In this document: piece after piece, positions 8,284-17,470 of the stretch | How positions within the stretch are numbered: the first letter of the stretch is position 1 | Layout of the letters: the number at the start of each line of letters is the position of its first letter | Assembly (NCBI GenBank): GCA_009712185.1 | Contig: WASQ01000036.1 | Location: 78,390 to 142,389, forward strand | Reading direction: 5' to 3' | Length of the DNA stretch: 64,000 bases | From: Telmatospirillum sp. | GTDB taxonomy: Bacteria > Pseudomonadota > Alphaproteobacteria > Rhodospirillales > Magnetospirillaceae | Notes under the pieces: generated by a model | The model's input: the letters and a program-made list of their open reading frames with translations, nothing else | Told to the model about the DNA's origin: nothing | Databases searched by the model: none | Program-made: the position numbers and the translations under genes

Positions 8284-9600
8284 ATGATTCATTTGGCCAA
8301 TATTTTGATCGCTGCGGACGATCCCTCGCTGGCGCAGGAACTGCTGCAAAAGATCCGGGGCCATGGCTATGAGGGGCGCGCGGTGACCAGCCTGGACGGA
8401 GCGCTGGCCACCGTTGAGCAGGAACAGCCTGATATCGTTTTTGCCACCTGGTCGCTGGAGGGCGGATCGGGCATCGATCTGGCACGCCGGCTCCGGCAGG
8501 TCCCCTGGGGGGCCGGCATTCCCATCTGCCTCGCCGCCACGGAGCGCAATCCCGGCGCGAAGCTGGCCGCGGTGGAGGCCGGCGCGGACGATGTGCTGAT
8601 GCCGCCGATCGAGGAAGGGAAACTGGTGGCGCGTCTGCGGCCGCTTGTGCGGCTTGCCATCATGCGGGCCGAGCTTCGGCAGCGGGCCCGGGCTGCGGCG
8701 CGCTTCGGGGTTTCCGTGCCCGCCGACCTGCCGGCGGCGCCGATGCCGACAGGATATCCCATTCTGCTGGTCGGCGACGATGGCGCGCCGCTTGCAGCGA
8801 TGCTGTCGGGGGCCGCTCCCAGTTTTGCCGCGGACCCCTTTATTGCCGACGAGATGCTGGGGCGGAGCAATTTTGACGCGGCGATCCTGGCGACCGGCGC
8901 AAATCCGGGCCCTTATCTCGATTTCTGCGCCCAGGCGCGCAACAATCCCAGGCTGTTCAATCTGCCCGTCCTCCTGGTCGCTGCGCCCGGAGTGATTTCC
9001 GAAGAGGACGCCTATCACCACGGCGCCAGCGGTCTTCTCACCACGCCGGTCGATCCGGCGGAGCTTCAGGCCGCCGTCACGACCCAGGTTCGCCGCCAGC
9101 GGACCCGGTGGGTGATCCGCGAACGCCTGGCCGAGACCTTGGCCGACGCCGACCGGGATCCTGAAACCGGTGTCTATTCCAACGCTTTCCTCGAGTCCTA
9201 TCTGGAGGACCGGGTTCGCTTTTCGACCACCCATGGACGATGTCTGTCGATGATGTTCGTCCGGGTCCCCGATATCGAGGGTGTCCGTGTGCATTTCGGC
9301 GAGGAACAGGCACACCATCTGCGCCGTCAGGTGGCCCAGTGGATCACCGGTCTGCTCCGGGCTGAGGATCTGACGGCGCGGTCCGGCGAGAACGAGTTCT
9401 GCCTCGTCCTGCCCGACACGCCCCGCGCCGAGGCCGAGGTGGTGCTGCACCGGATCGCCGGGGTCCTTGCCTATACCGATTTCGCGGTCAAGGAGGTGTA
9501 CCAGCCCGTCAAGATCTGGGCCCGCGTCGGCGCCGCCGACCTTCTGCCCGAGGATACCGATAAGACCCTTGTGGCACGGGCGCGGGCGAACATTCTTTAG
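8284..9600 (+). CDS. PleD-like protein: two degenerate receiver domains plus degenerate GGDEF domain
   Basis: 438 residues with the layout receiver - receiver - GGDEF. The first receiver keeps the acidic pair (AADD), but the usual phospho-acceptor aspartate position reads ATWSLEGG, with Thr in place of Asp. The second receiver is likewise eroded (AAILATGANP). The output domain starts at DPETGVYSNAFL, in the normal place for DPLTGLYN. The active-site loop reads RSGENEF instead of R-Y-GGDEF. By family knowledge such a change should abolish diguanylate cyclase activity, so the protein may be a scaffold or a sensor of c-di-GMP or GTP. The frame is intact, so this is not simple decay. It appears to stand alone. 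Confidence 0.75.
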   Translation: MIHLANILIAADDPSLAQELLQKIRGHGYEGRAVTSLDGALATVEQEQPDIVFATWSLEGGSGIDLARRLRQVPWGAGIPICLAATERNPGAKLAAVEAGADDVLMPPIEEGKLVARLRPLVRLAIMRAELRQRARAAARFGVSVPADLPAAPMPTGYPILLVGDDGAPLAAMLSGAAPSFAADPFIADEMLGRSNFDAAILATGANPGPYLDFCAQARNNPRLFNLPVLLVAAPGVISEEDAYHHGASGLLTTPVDPAELQAAVTTQVRRQRTRWVIRERLAETLADADRDPETGVYSNAFLESYLEDRVRFSTTHGRCLSMMFVRVPDIEGVRVHFGEEQAHHLRRQVAQWITGLLRAEDLTARSGENEFCLVLPDTPRAEAEVVLHRIAGVLAYTDFAVKEVYQPVKIWARVGAADLLPEDTDKTLVARARANIL

Positions 9601-9680
9601 GCGCCCTTTGACCGCGATCCCACATGCGCCGATAGGGCGGACCGGTCACCGGAAACGGCTGTCGCCAGAAAGCTTATGCC

Positions 9681-10328
9681 ATGCGGATTGATGTGATTTT
9701 CGATACGGTCTGTCCCTGGTGTTTCATCGGCAAGCGTCGTTTCGAGCGGGCGCTTGCGCTCCGGCCCGAGGTCCGGGCGGAAGTCCGCTGGCGTCCCTTC
9801 CTGCTCAACCCGGAAATGCCGCCCGGCGGCCTCGACCGTCAGGTTTATCTGGAACGGAAATTCGGCAGCAACTACCGGATTCAGCGGATTCACGGGACGG
9901 CGCAACAGGCTGGGGACAGCGAAAACATTACCTTCAACTTCGATCTGATCCGGCGGACCCCGTCCAGCATCAATTCCCACCGGCTGATCCATCTGGCGGC
10001 GTCTTCGACCCGGCAGGCGTCGATCGTCGAAGCAATTTTCCAGGCCTATTTCGTTAAAGGTCTCGATATCGGCGAGATCCCGGTTCTGCGCGCCATTGCG
10101 GAGGACTGCGGTCTTCCGGGGGACGAGGTGGAGGACTATCTCCAGGGCGACGCCGGCATCGGAGCGATCGAACTGGAGAATGCGCGGTTCCACCGTCTGG
10201 GGGTCAGCGGTGTCCCCTGCTACATCCTCGATGACCGTTATGCGGTGGCCGGCGCTCAGGAACCGGACATGCTGGCCCGGTTGCTGGATATCGCCCAGGG
10301 AACCGAACTGGAAACCGCTTCGCGATAG
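9681..10328 (+). CDS. DsbA-family (FrnE-like) thiol oxidoreductase
   Basis: 215 residues with thioredoxin fold. The redox motif CPWC is at residues 11-14, directly after the first strand (RIDVIFDTV). The cis-proline loop (SGVPCYIL) lies near residue 180, and the typical helical insertion (SINSHRLIHLA) sits between them. There is no signal peptide, so it is cytoplasmic like FrnE and 2-hydroxychromene-2-carboxylate isomerases. CPWC and the overall pattern favour the FrnE oxidoreductase branch. The nearest start is ATG 9681; the gap from the PleD-like gene is 80 bases. Confidence 0.8.
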   Translation: MRIDVIFDTVCPWCFIGKRRFERALALRPEVRAEVRWRPFLLNPEMPPGGLDRQVYLERKFGSNYRIQRIHGTAQQAGDSENITFNFDLIRRTPSSINSHRLIHLAASSTRQASIVEAIFQAYFVKGLDIGEIPVLRAIAEDCGLPGDEVEDYLQGDAGIGAIELENARFHRLGVSGVPCYILDDRYAVAGAQEPDMLARLLDIAQGTELETASR

Positions 10329-10364
10329 GCCGTGCCCGCCGTCCTCCGGCCGTGGCCCCCCGTG

Positions 10365-10396
10365 CCACTCGGAGATGAGGCCACTCGGAGATGAGG
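10365..10396. repeat. Perfect 16-bp tandem duplication between FrnE-like gene and mfd
   Basis: CCACTCGGAGATGAGG occurs twice in direct succession (10365-10380 and 10381-10396) in the short convergent gap before the mfd stop. It is followed by CTCATCGCCGGTTGG, which recurs (as reverse complement, CCAACCGGCGATGAG) in the 20.9-kb intergenic region. Confidence 0.8.
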
Positions 10397-10436
10397 TCCG
10401 CTCATCGCCGGTTGGTTGGCTGGTCCGATGGCGCTG

Positions 10437-13400
10437 TCAGCCGGCGGCCGCCAGTTTCGCCAGTTGCTCCATCATCATTTGCAGGCCTTTGATCCGGGCG
10501 GCGGGATCGTCCCAGGACCGCTGGATCACCAGCTTGTGGTCCGGGCGCAGCTTGACCGTGCCGAGCTGTCCGGTGATGAACTGCACCAGACCAGCCGGAT
10601 TGGCGAAGCTGTTGTTGCGAAAGCTGATCACCGCCCCCTTGGGGCCCGCATCGACCTTATCGACTCCGCCGGCTTTGCAAAGAACTTTGATTGCGACGAT
10701 TTCGAGAAGATTTTCAACTTCTTGCGGAAGTTTTCCAAAGCGATCGATGAGCTCCGCGGCCAGGGCTTCGATCTCGGCGCGGCTGCCGACAGCGCCGATG
10801 CGGCGGTATAGGGCCAGCCGAACGGGAAGGTCGGCGACATAGGTTTCCGGAATCAGCACCGGCATGCCCAGGGCGATCTGCGGCGACCAGTCCTCGGCGG
10901 CGGTCGCGTCCTCCTGCCCGCCCCGCGCGGCGGCGACCGCCTCCTCCACCAGTTGCTGGTAAAGTTCGACCCCGACCTCCTTGATATGGCCCGATTGTTC
11001 CTCGCCCAGCAGGTTACCGGCACCACGGATGTCGAGGTCGTGGCTGGCTAAGGTGAAGCCGGCGCCCAGACCATCCAGCGTCTGCATGACCTGAAGCCGC
11101 TTTTCGGCCGATTTCGACAGGACCTGATTGGGCGGAAGGGTCAGGTAGGCATATCCGCGCGCCTTGCCGCGTCCCACCCGGCCGCGCAACTGGTAAAGCT
11201 GGGAAAGGCCGAACATGTCGGCGCGGTGGATCACAATGGTGTTGACGCGCGGCATGTCGAGGCCGCTTTCGATGATGTTGGTCGACAGCAACAGGTCATA
11301 AGCGCCGTCGGCGAAGGCCGACATCACCTCCTCCAGATCGGCCGGGGTCATGCGGCCATGGGCCACGGCCACGCGGATTTCCGGCACCAGATGACGCAGC
11401 CGTTCGAGCACGCGGTCGATGTCGGCCAGCCGGGGACAGACGTAAAAGATCTGCCCGCCCCGATAGCGTTCGCGCAGGATCGCCTCCCGGATCACGACGC
11501 CGTCGAAGGGCAGGACGAATGTGCGGACCGCCAAGCGGTCGACCGGCGGTGTGGCGATGACGCTCATTTCGCGTACGCCGGTCAATGCCAGTTGCAGGGT
11601 GCGGGGAATCGGGGTGGCCGTCAGGGTCAGGACGTGGACGTCGGCGCGCAGGGATTTCAGCCGTTCCTTATGCGCGACGCCAAAATGCTGTTCCTCGTCG
11701 ATAATCAGAAGGCCCAGGTTCTTGAAAGACACGGACTTGGCCAGCAGGGCGTGCGTTCCGACGACGATGTCGAGCTGTCCCTCGGCCAGTTCCCGACGGT
11801 TGGCGGCGGCCGTTTTCGGGCTTACGAGGCGGGAAAGCTGGCCAACCCGGACCGGGAGGCCGGCGAAGCGCTCGGCGAAGGTCTTGTAATGCTGGCGCGC
11901 CAGCAGCGTCGTCGGCACCACCACGGCGACCTGCCGGCCGTCCATGGCGGCCACGAAGGCGGCACGCAGGGCAACCTCGGTTTTGCCGAAACCGACATCG
12001 CCACAGATCAGCCGGTCCATCGGACGGCCCGACCCCAGATCGCCGATACAGTCTCCGATCGCCCGGAGCTGATCCTCGGTCTCGGCATAGGGGAAACGGG
12101 TGCAGAACTCGTCATAGAGTCCTTCCGCCGGCGCCAGGCTGTCGGCGGAGCGCAATTGCCTCTGGGCCGCCACCGCAATCAACTGTTCCGCCATGTCCCG
12201 GATGCGCTTTTTGAGCTTGGCCTTGCGCGCCTGCCAGGCAATGCCGCCCAGCTTGTCGAGCTGGACGCCGGCCTGTTCCGAGCCGTAACGCGAAAGGACA
12301 TCGATGTTTTCGACGGGAACGAACAGTTTGTCCCCGCCGTCGTAAAGGACGCGCAGGCAATCATGGGGGGCGCCCAGCACATCGAGGGTGACGAGGCCGT
12401 CGTAACAGCCGATGCCATGGTCGACGTGAACGACCAGATCCCCGTCGGACAGGTCCGAGGTTTCGACCAGAAACTGTTCGGCGCGGCGGCGATGGCGGGT
12501 CGGGCGGACCAGCCGGTCACCCAGAATGTCCTGCTCGGAGATCAGCACCAGATCGCCGGCCGCGAAACCGTGCTCCAACGCCAGTCCAACCAGCCCCGGC
12601 TTCGTCCGGGGAAGCGCCATGGCCGTCGTCCAGTCATCAGTCGCCGTCAGGTCCTTAAGACCATGCTCCTTGAGGACGCCGGCCAGCCGGTCGCCCGAGC
12701 CCTTCGTCCATCCGGCGATGACGACGCGGCGTCCCGATTTTATTTCGCTTTCGATATATTCCCGCACGCCGTCATAGAGATTGACGCCGGGTTGGGCGCG
12801 CAGATCGCCGAAATCGCGGCCCTGACGGCCGCCGGCATCGACTGTCCGTGCGGCGTCGGCGCTCGCCGCGAAGGGCCAGAACTGGGCGACGGCGCGCGTG
12901 GCGAGAAGACGGTCCCATTCGTCACGTTCAAGATGCAGCATGGCCGGCGGCAGGGGATTGTAAACCGTTCCCGCCTCCACCAGACCCTGGTTCCGGATCG
13001 ACGTCCGCGCCTCGAAATATTCCCGGATCAGATCGAAACGCGCCTCCCGCGCTTCGTCGGTCTGGGGATCCAGTGTGACGATGGCGTCCGGCAGATAGGC
13101 GAACAGGCTGTCGAGGCCTTCATGGAACAACGGCAGCCAATGCTCCATGCCGCCGAACTTGACCCCCGACGAAACGGCGGCGTAAAGCGGATCGTCGTCG
13201 CTGACCGTGCCGAACAGTTCCCGATAATTGGCGCGGAACCGCTGGATCGATGCGTCGTCGAGCGCGATCTCGCTGGCCGGACGCAGGGAAAAGTCCTTGA
13301 GTTTTCCGGTGGAGCGCTGGCTCATCGGATCGAACTGGCGGATCTGCTCGACATCGTCGCCGAACAGGTCGAGCCGCAACGGCTCCGGGCTCCCCGGCGG

Positions 13401-13922
13401 GTAGAGGTCGATGATGCCGCCGCGGAAGGCGTATTCGCCGGGTTCCATGACCGTATCGGCGCGGTTGTAGCCGTTGCGGGCCAGGAACGCCTGCAGGGCC
13501 TCGATATCGAGGGTGTCGCCGACAGCGACCGAAAGGCAGGACTGCCGGAACATGTCGGCGCGGGGCACGCGCTGCAACACGGCACTGACGGTGGCGAGGA
13601 CGATCCGGGAGCGCGTCCGGCCACCCTGGGCGGACAAACGGGACAGGGTGTCGATCCGCCGGCCCACGATCTGAACATGCGGCGATACGCGGTCATAGGG
13701 AACGCAGTCCCAGGCCGGAAATTCCAGAAGCTCGACATCCGGCGCGAACAGGGCCAGAGCCTCCGAAAGCCGGGCCAGCCGGGCGTCGTCGCGGGCGATA
13801 TGAAGGATATCGGCGTTCCGCTTGGCCAAAGTCGCCAGAACCAGGGCGTCATAGCCCTCAGGCACCCCCGCCAGGGTTACGCGGCCGGGAGTGCGCAGAA
13901 CCGTGTCAAGAACGTCGCTCAC
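10437..13922 (-). CDS. mfd: Transcription-repair coupling factor Mfd
   Basis: 1161 residues, close to the family's usual size. An N-terminal UvrB-like region is followed by the RNA-polymerase-interacting domain (DGDLVVHVDHGIGCYDG). The superfamily 2 translocase part follows, with motif I GDVGFGKTEVALRAAF, motif II IDEEQHFG and the GRVGRG motif VI. Mfd removes stalled RNA polymerase and recruits UvrA to transcription-blocking lesions. It begins with GTG at 13922, overlapping the sdhE stop (GTGA), so the two are co-translated; recG lies divergently beyond. The 922-codon ORF on the plus strand here is an antisense shadow. Confidence 0.97.
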   Translation of the reverse strand: MSDVLDTVLRTPGRVTLAGVPEGYDALVLATLAKRNADILHIARDDARLARLSEALALFAPDVELLEFPAWDCVPYDRVSPHVQIVGRRIDTLSRLSAQGGRTRSRIVLATVSAVLQRVPRADMFRQSCLSVAVGDTLDIEALQAFLARNGYNRADTVMEPGEYAFRGGIIDLYPPGSPEPLRLDLFGDDVEQIRQFDPMSQRSTGKLKDFSLRPASEIALDDASIQRFRANYRELFGTVSDDDPLYAAVSSGVKFGGMEHWLPLFHEGLDSLFAYLPDAIVTLDPQTDEAREARFDLIREYFEARTSIRNQGLVEAGTVYNPLPPAMLHLERDEWDRLLATRAVAQFWPFAASADAARTVDAGGRQGRDFGDLRAQPGVNLYDGVREYIESEIKSGRRVVIAGWTKGSGDRLAGVLKEHGLKDLTATDDWTTAMALPRTKPGLVGLALEHGFAAGDLVLISEQDILGDRLVRPTRHRRRAEQFLVETSDLSDGDLVVHVDHGIGCYDGLVTLDVLGAPHDCLRVLYDGGDKLFVPVENIDVLSRYGSEQAGVQLDKLGGIAWQARKAKLKKRIRDMAEQLIAVAAQRQLRSADSLAPAEGLYDEFCTRFPYAETEDQLRAIGDCIGDLGSGRPMDRLICGDVGFGKTEVALRAAFVAAMDGRQVAVVVPTTLLARQHYKTFAERFAGLPVRVGQLSRLVSPKTAAANRRELAEGQLDIVVGTHALLAKSVSFKNLGLLIIDEEQHFGVAHKERLKSLRADVHVLTLTATPIPRTLQLALTGVREMSVIATPPVDRLAVRTFVLPFDGVVIREAILRERYRGGQIFYVCPRLADIDRVLERLRHLVPEIRVAVAHGRMTPADLEEVMSAFADGAYDLLLSTNIIESGLDMPRVNTIVIHRADMFGLSQLYQLRGRVGRGKARGYAYLTLPPNQVLSKSAEKRLQVMQTLDGLGAGFTLASHDLDIRGAGNLLGEEQSGHIKEVGVELYQQLVEEAVAAARGGQEDATAAEDWSPQIALGMPVLIPETYVADLPVRLALYRRIGAVGSRAEIEALAAELIDRFGKLPQEVENLLEIVAIKVLCKAGGVDKVDAGPKGAVISFRNNSFANPAGLVQFITGQLGTVKLRPDHKLVIQRSWDDPAARIKGLQMMMEQLAKLAAAG

Positions 13923-14194
13923 TTGTCTTTCGTCTCTTTTTGCGGGCCGTGCAGTGTGAATGCCCGAAGCATCCGCATGACGTCGCTTTGGTAGGCTGCG
14001 GGAACCGGCTTTGCGCCGGTGACCCAGAGAAACAGATCCGGATCGTTCACGTCGAGCAGCGTCTCGAACTGACGCAACTGGTCTGTCGTCAACTCCGGCA
14101 GGGTCGCGGCCGCGAATTCACCGAAAAAAATGTCGTTCTCGTTGGTGCCCATATGCCGGGCCCGGAACAGCAATCGCTTGCGGTCGACGTCCAT
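13919..14194 (-). CDS. sdhE: FAD assembly factor SdhE (succinate dehydrogenase flavinylation)
   Basis: A small protein of 91 residues. The N-terminal pattern RKRLLFRARHMGTNENDIFFGEF corresponds to the SdhE / Sdh5 RGxxE region, with MGTNE where RGxxE usually stands, so the first Arg is replaced. The ATG at 14194 is chosen because AGGGGACG precedes it; the ORF can be extended 17 codons upstream, but that part is repeated DNA. Its stop overlaps the GTG start of mfd. The recG / sdhE / mfd cluster is a conserved alphaproteobacterial arrangement. SdhE promotes covalent FAD attachment to SdhA. Confidence 0.85.
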   Translation of the reverse strand: MDVDRKRLLFRARHMGTNENDIFFGEFAAATLPELTTDQLRQFETLLDVNDPDLFLWVTGAKPVPAAYQSDVMRMLRAFTLHGPQKETKDK

Positions 14195-14210
14195 CGTCCC
14201 CTGCCGCGTT

Positions 14211-14250
14211 CTGGAATGTTGGTTCACTCTGGAATGTTGTTGCACTCTGG
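14211..14250. repeat. 18-bp direct repeats upstream of sdhE
   Basis: The element CTGGAATGTTGGTTCACT is followed at once by CTGGAATGTTGTTGCACT and a third partial CTGG (period 18). It lies 17 to 56 bases upstream of the sdhE start, in the recG-sdhE divergent region, so it could be a protein-binding array or a recent slippage duplication. Confidence 0.75.
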
Positions 14251-14468
14251 CGATCCTCGCCTCGCCGGCGCGGCTCTGATGGTCCGCCCGGGGAGAGATA
14301 GGATATAAAGGGTTTGTTCCCGTCTGTCAGCCCGTCCGCGCGAAGGGTGTCGGCAGAAACCGGCGAGCCTGCCGGTTCGCCCCTCATTCATCCTTCATTC
14401 GGATCGGATCAGGCTGCCGTCATCCGCCTCTTGGCGGGGCGCCGGGGCGCAGGTAGTGTTCAGCGATC

Positions 14469-16550
14469 ATGCGTCCTGAATGTCTTTATCCGCTCTTCGC
14501 CCCCGTTTCCGCGCTCCCCGGCCTCGGGCCCAGGCTGGCTCCCCTCGTCGAAAAGATCACCGGCGCCCATGTCGTCGATCTTCTCTGGCATCTGCCCGTG
14601 GGCCTGGTGGACCGGCGCTTCATGCCGACGCTCGATCAGGCGCCGGCCGGCCGCGTCGTCACCCTGAAGGTCCATGTCGATCGGCATATGGCGCCGGGCG
14701 GGGCGCGCCGGCCCTACCGGGTGGTCTGCACCGATGGAACGGGCATCCTGACGCTGGTGTTTTTTCACGCCAAGGGGGACTGGCTTGAAAAAACACTGCC
14801 GGCCGGTTCCGAACGCGTGGTCAGTGGCGTGGCGGAGCGCTTCAACGACGACCTCCAGATGACCCATCCCGACCATATCGTGCCTGTGGACCGTCTGGAC
14901 GAGGTGATGACGGTTGAGGCGGTCTATCCCCTGACGGCGGGGTTGCCGGGCAAGGTGATGGTGAAGGCCGTCCGCGCGGCCCTTGAGCGCGCTCCGGACC
15001 TGCCGGAATGGGACGACCCGGAGTTTCTGCGCCGCAGGGGGTGGCCGTCCTGGCGCGAAGCCCTGGGGACCGTCCATGCGCCGCAGCGGGATTCCGACCT
15101 GATTCCGGCCACGACCGCGCGATCGCGGCTGGCCTATGACGAGCTGCTCGCCAACCAGCTCGCCCTGGGGCTGGTCCGCGCCCAGATGCGTAAGCTCTCG
15201 GGCCGCGTGATCGCCGGTGACGGCCGCCTGAGACGGCGGATCCTGGACAGCCTTCCCTTCCGGCTGACGGAGGCTCAGCTCCGCTCGCTGGCGGAGATCG
15301 ATGCCGATCTGGAGGCTCCCTTGCGGATGCTTCGCCTGTTGCAGGGGGATGTGGGGTCCGGAAAAACTGTTGTCGCGCTTCTTGCGATGGCGACCGCGGT
15401 CGAGAGCGGCTGTCAGGCCGCCCTGATGGCGCCGACGGAAATCCTGGCCCGCCAGCATCTGGCGACATTGCAGGGGCCGGCGGAGGCGGCGGGTATCCGG
15501 CTGGGACTGCTGACCGGCCGCGACAAGGGAAAGGCCCGCGAGAAAATTCTGGCCGATCTGGCATCGGGCGGGATCGACATCCTGATCGGGACACATGCGT
15601 TGTTTCAGGAGGGCGTGGTCTTTCGCGACCTCGCCTTTGCGGTGATCGATGAACAGCATCGCTTCGGCGTGCATCAGCGGCTGGATCTGGCGGCCAAGGG
15701 GCAGGCTGTCGACATGCTGGTCATGACCGCGACGCCCATTCCCAGGACGCTGATGCTGACGGCCTATGGCGACATGGATGTGTCGCGCCTCGACGGGAAA
15801 CCCCCGGGGCGAAAACCGATCGCGACCCGCGTGTTGCCCCTGGCCCGTCTGGATGACGTCGTGGAGGGCGTGCGCCGCGCGATCGCCGGCGGGGCGAAAG
15901 TGTATTGGATCTGCCCGCTGGTGGAAGAGTCGGAAAAGGTGGATCTCGCGGCCGCCGCCGATCGCCACGCCGAGCTGGTGGAGCGGCTGGGGCCCCGGGT
16001 CGGACTGGTGCATGGCAAGATGAAAGGCGCCGAAAAGGACCGTGCCATGGCGGCGTTCGCCGGGACGGACCTGGATCTGCTGGTGGCGACCACTGTCATC
16101 GAGGTGGGTGTGAATGTGCCCGAGGCCACGGTGATGGTGATCGAACATGCCGAACGGTTCGGTCTGGCACAGTTGCACCAGCTTCGCGGCCGGATCGGTC
16201 GGGGCGACCGCGCGTCGAGCTGCCTGCTGCTTTATGGCGGTCCTTTGTCCGAGAACGGCAAGGCCCGCCTCAATATTCTGCGTGAATCGGAGGATGGCTT
16301 CCTGATCGCCGAGGAGGACCTGCGTCTGCGCGGCGCGGGAGAGCTGTTGGGCACCCGCCAGAGCGGACTGCCGGAATTCCGGATGGCTGATCTTACGTCC
16401 CATTCCGACCTGCTGGCCATTGCACGGGACGATGCCCGTCTGATTTTGGAAACCGATCCGGAGTTGCAGGGGCCGCGCGGTCAGGCTCTCAGGACCCTGC
16501 TCTATCTGTTTGAACGCGACGGTGTGGTGAAAACGCTGAGATCAGGCTGA
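14469..16550 (+). CDS. recG: ATP-dependent DNA helicase RecG
   Basis: 693 residues, full length. An N-terminal wedge/OB domain (VTLKVHVDRHM) precedes the helicase core, with motif I QGDVGSGKTVVALLA, motif II DEQH (FAVIDEQHRFG), motif III TATPIPRT and motif VI QLHQLRGRIGRG. The RecG C-terminal region ends with an Arg/Leu-rich helix. It remodels stalled forks and branch-migrates Holliday junctions. It is divergent from sdhE-mfd, with about 270 bases between. Confidence 0.97.
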   Translation: MRPECLYPLFAPVSALPGLGPRLAPLVEKITGAHVVDLLWHLPVGLVDRRFMPTLDQAPAGRVVTLKVHVDRHMAPGGARRPYRVVCTDGTGILTLVFFHAKGDWLEKTLPAGSERVVSGVAERFNDDLQMTHPDHIVPVDRLDEVMTVEAVYPLTAGLPGKVMVKAVRAALERAPDLPEWDDPEFLRRRGWPSWREALGTVHAPQRDSDLIPATTARSRLAYDELLANQLALGLVRAQMRKLSGRVIAGDGRLRRRILDSLPFRLTEAQLRSLAEIDADLEAPLRMLRLLQGDVGSGKTVVALLAMATAVESGCQAALMAPTEILARQHLATLQGPAEAAGIRLGLLTGRDKGKAREKILADLASGGIDILIGTHALFQEGVVFRDLAFAVIDEQHRFGVHQRLDLAAKGQAVDMLVMTATPIPRTLMLTAYGDMDVSRLDGKPPGRKPIATRVLPLARLDDVVEGVRRAIAGGAKVYWICPLVEESEKVDLAAAADRHAELVERLGPRVGLVHGKMKGAEKDRAMAAFAGTDLDLLVATTVIEVGVNVPEATVMVIEHAERFGLAQLHQLRGRIGRGDRASSCLLLYGGPLSENGKARLNILRESEDGFLIAEEDLRLRGAGELLGTRQSGLPEFRMADLTSHSDLLAIARDDARLILETDPELQGPRGQALRTLLYLFERDGVVKTLRSG

Positions 16551-16580
16551 CCGCCGGGGCTGGCGGCCCGGGCGGACCGG

Positions 16581-17282
16581 TCAGGCGAGCGGAAGCGTCT
16601 CCCACTCCTTCGCGCCCTGATCCTCGGGTGGCGCCACGATCCCGCCGGAAATCACCAGCTTCAACCCGTCCTCGACAGTCATGGGCAGCCGGCGCACGTC
16701 GGTGGCCGGCAGAAACAGCAGAAAGCCGGAGGTGGGATTGGGGGTGGTCGGGACGAACACATTGATCAGTTCCTCCCCCGCCTGATCGCGGATCACGCCG
16801 GTCGTGCGGCCGGTGATGAAGGCGATGGTCCAGATGCCCCGCCTTGGATATTCGATCAGGGCGACTTCGCGGAAGGCCTGGGATTTCTGGGCCAGAACAG
16901 TTTCGAAGATCTGCTTGATCGCCGAATAGAGCCCGCGCAGAACCGGCGTGCGACGCATCACCGCCTCGGTCAGGCGGACCCAGATGCGCCCGACGAAACC
17001 GGCGGTGAGCGCGCCCACCAGTGTCAGAAACACCACCACCAGCAAAAGTCCGATACCGGGGATTCCTCTGACGCCCCAGAGTTTCGCGTCGATATCTGCC
17101 GGCAGCAGCGGCGTGACCTGACGGTCGACGAAGTCGATGAACATCCAGGCGATGTAGATGGTGATGGAGATCGGCGCGGTCAGAAGAATCCCGGCGAAGA
17201 AATAGGCCCTGAGACGGCCGGCCAGCGTGAGCCGGGGTGACGGGGCGTCGGTCCCGGACGCTTTGTTCTTTCGGTCGGACAT
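16581..17282 (-). CDS. DUF502 family membrane protein
   Basis: 233 residues. Two hydrophobic segments ([22 protein letters not shown] and [20 protein letters not shown]) are followed by the typical DUF502 soluble part: [18 protein letters not shown], then ITGRTTGVI, then [17 protein letters not shown]. The biochemical function of the family is unknown. The gene is convergent with recG (30-base gap) and divergent from the Nudix gene. The C-terminus is acidic and Pro-rich ([12 protein letters not shown]). Confidence 0.85.
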   Translation of the reverse strand: MSDRKNKASGTDAPSPRLTLAGRLRAYFFAGILLTAPISITIYIAWMFIDFVDRQVTPLLPADIDAKLWGVRGIPGIGLLLVVVFLTLVGALTAGFVGRIWVRLTEAVMRRTPVLRGLYSAIKQIFETVLAQKSQAFREVALIEYPRRGIWTIAFITGRTTGVIRDQAGEELINVFVPTTPNPTSGFLLFLPATDVRRLPMTVEDGLKLVISGGIVAPPEDQGAKEWETLPLA

Positions 17283-17323
17283 GGGCGTGGCTTTCTCATG
17301 AGGCGGATCGGAGCGGGGTCGGG

Positions 17324-17355
17324 CGACCAGGCGGACGGATCCGTCCGCGGGTCGT
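17324..17355. promoter_or_regulatory. Perfect palindrome / hairpin between DUF502 and Nudix genes
   Basis: GCGGACGGATCCGTCCGC (17331-17348) is a perfect 18-base palindrome, extended by CGACC and GGTCG arms on each side. It lies in the divergent promoter region, so it may be an operator or a cruciform; no regulator can be assigned. Confidence 0.55.
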
Positions 17356-17380
17356 CCGATGGAGCCGGATCTTCATATCA

Positions 17381-17421
17381 TCCCCCTTCCGAAAGAGCGA
17401 TCCCCCCTTCCGAAAGAGTGA
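17381..17421. repeat. Tandem duplication upstream of the Nudix gene
   Basis: Two adjacent copies of about 20 bases: TCCCCCTTCCGAAAGAGCGA, then the same with one extra C and GTGA at the end. They end about 50 bases before the Nudix ATG. Similar short tandem copies are seen near mfd and sdhE. Confidence 0.75.
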
Positions 17422-17470
17422 GCTTTGTGAAATCGTTGAGGCGCCCCTCATTCGGATATCCGGTTTTTCC

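Noticed and set aside
11226-13994. 922-codon plus-strand ORF
   Set aside because: It is the antisense of mfd; the translation has no recognisable domain and the length comes from GC-rich codon structure.
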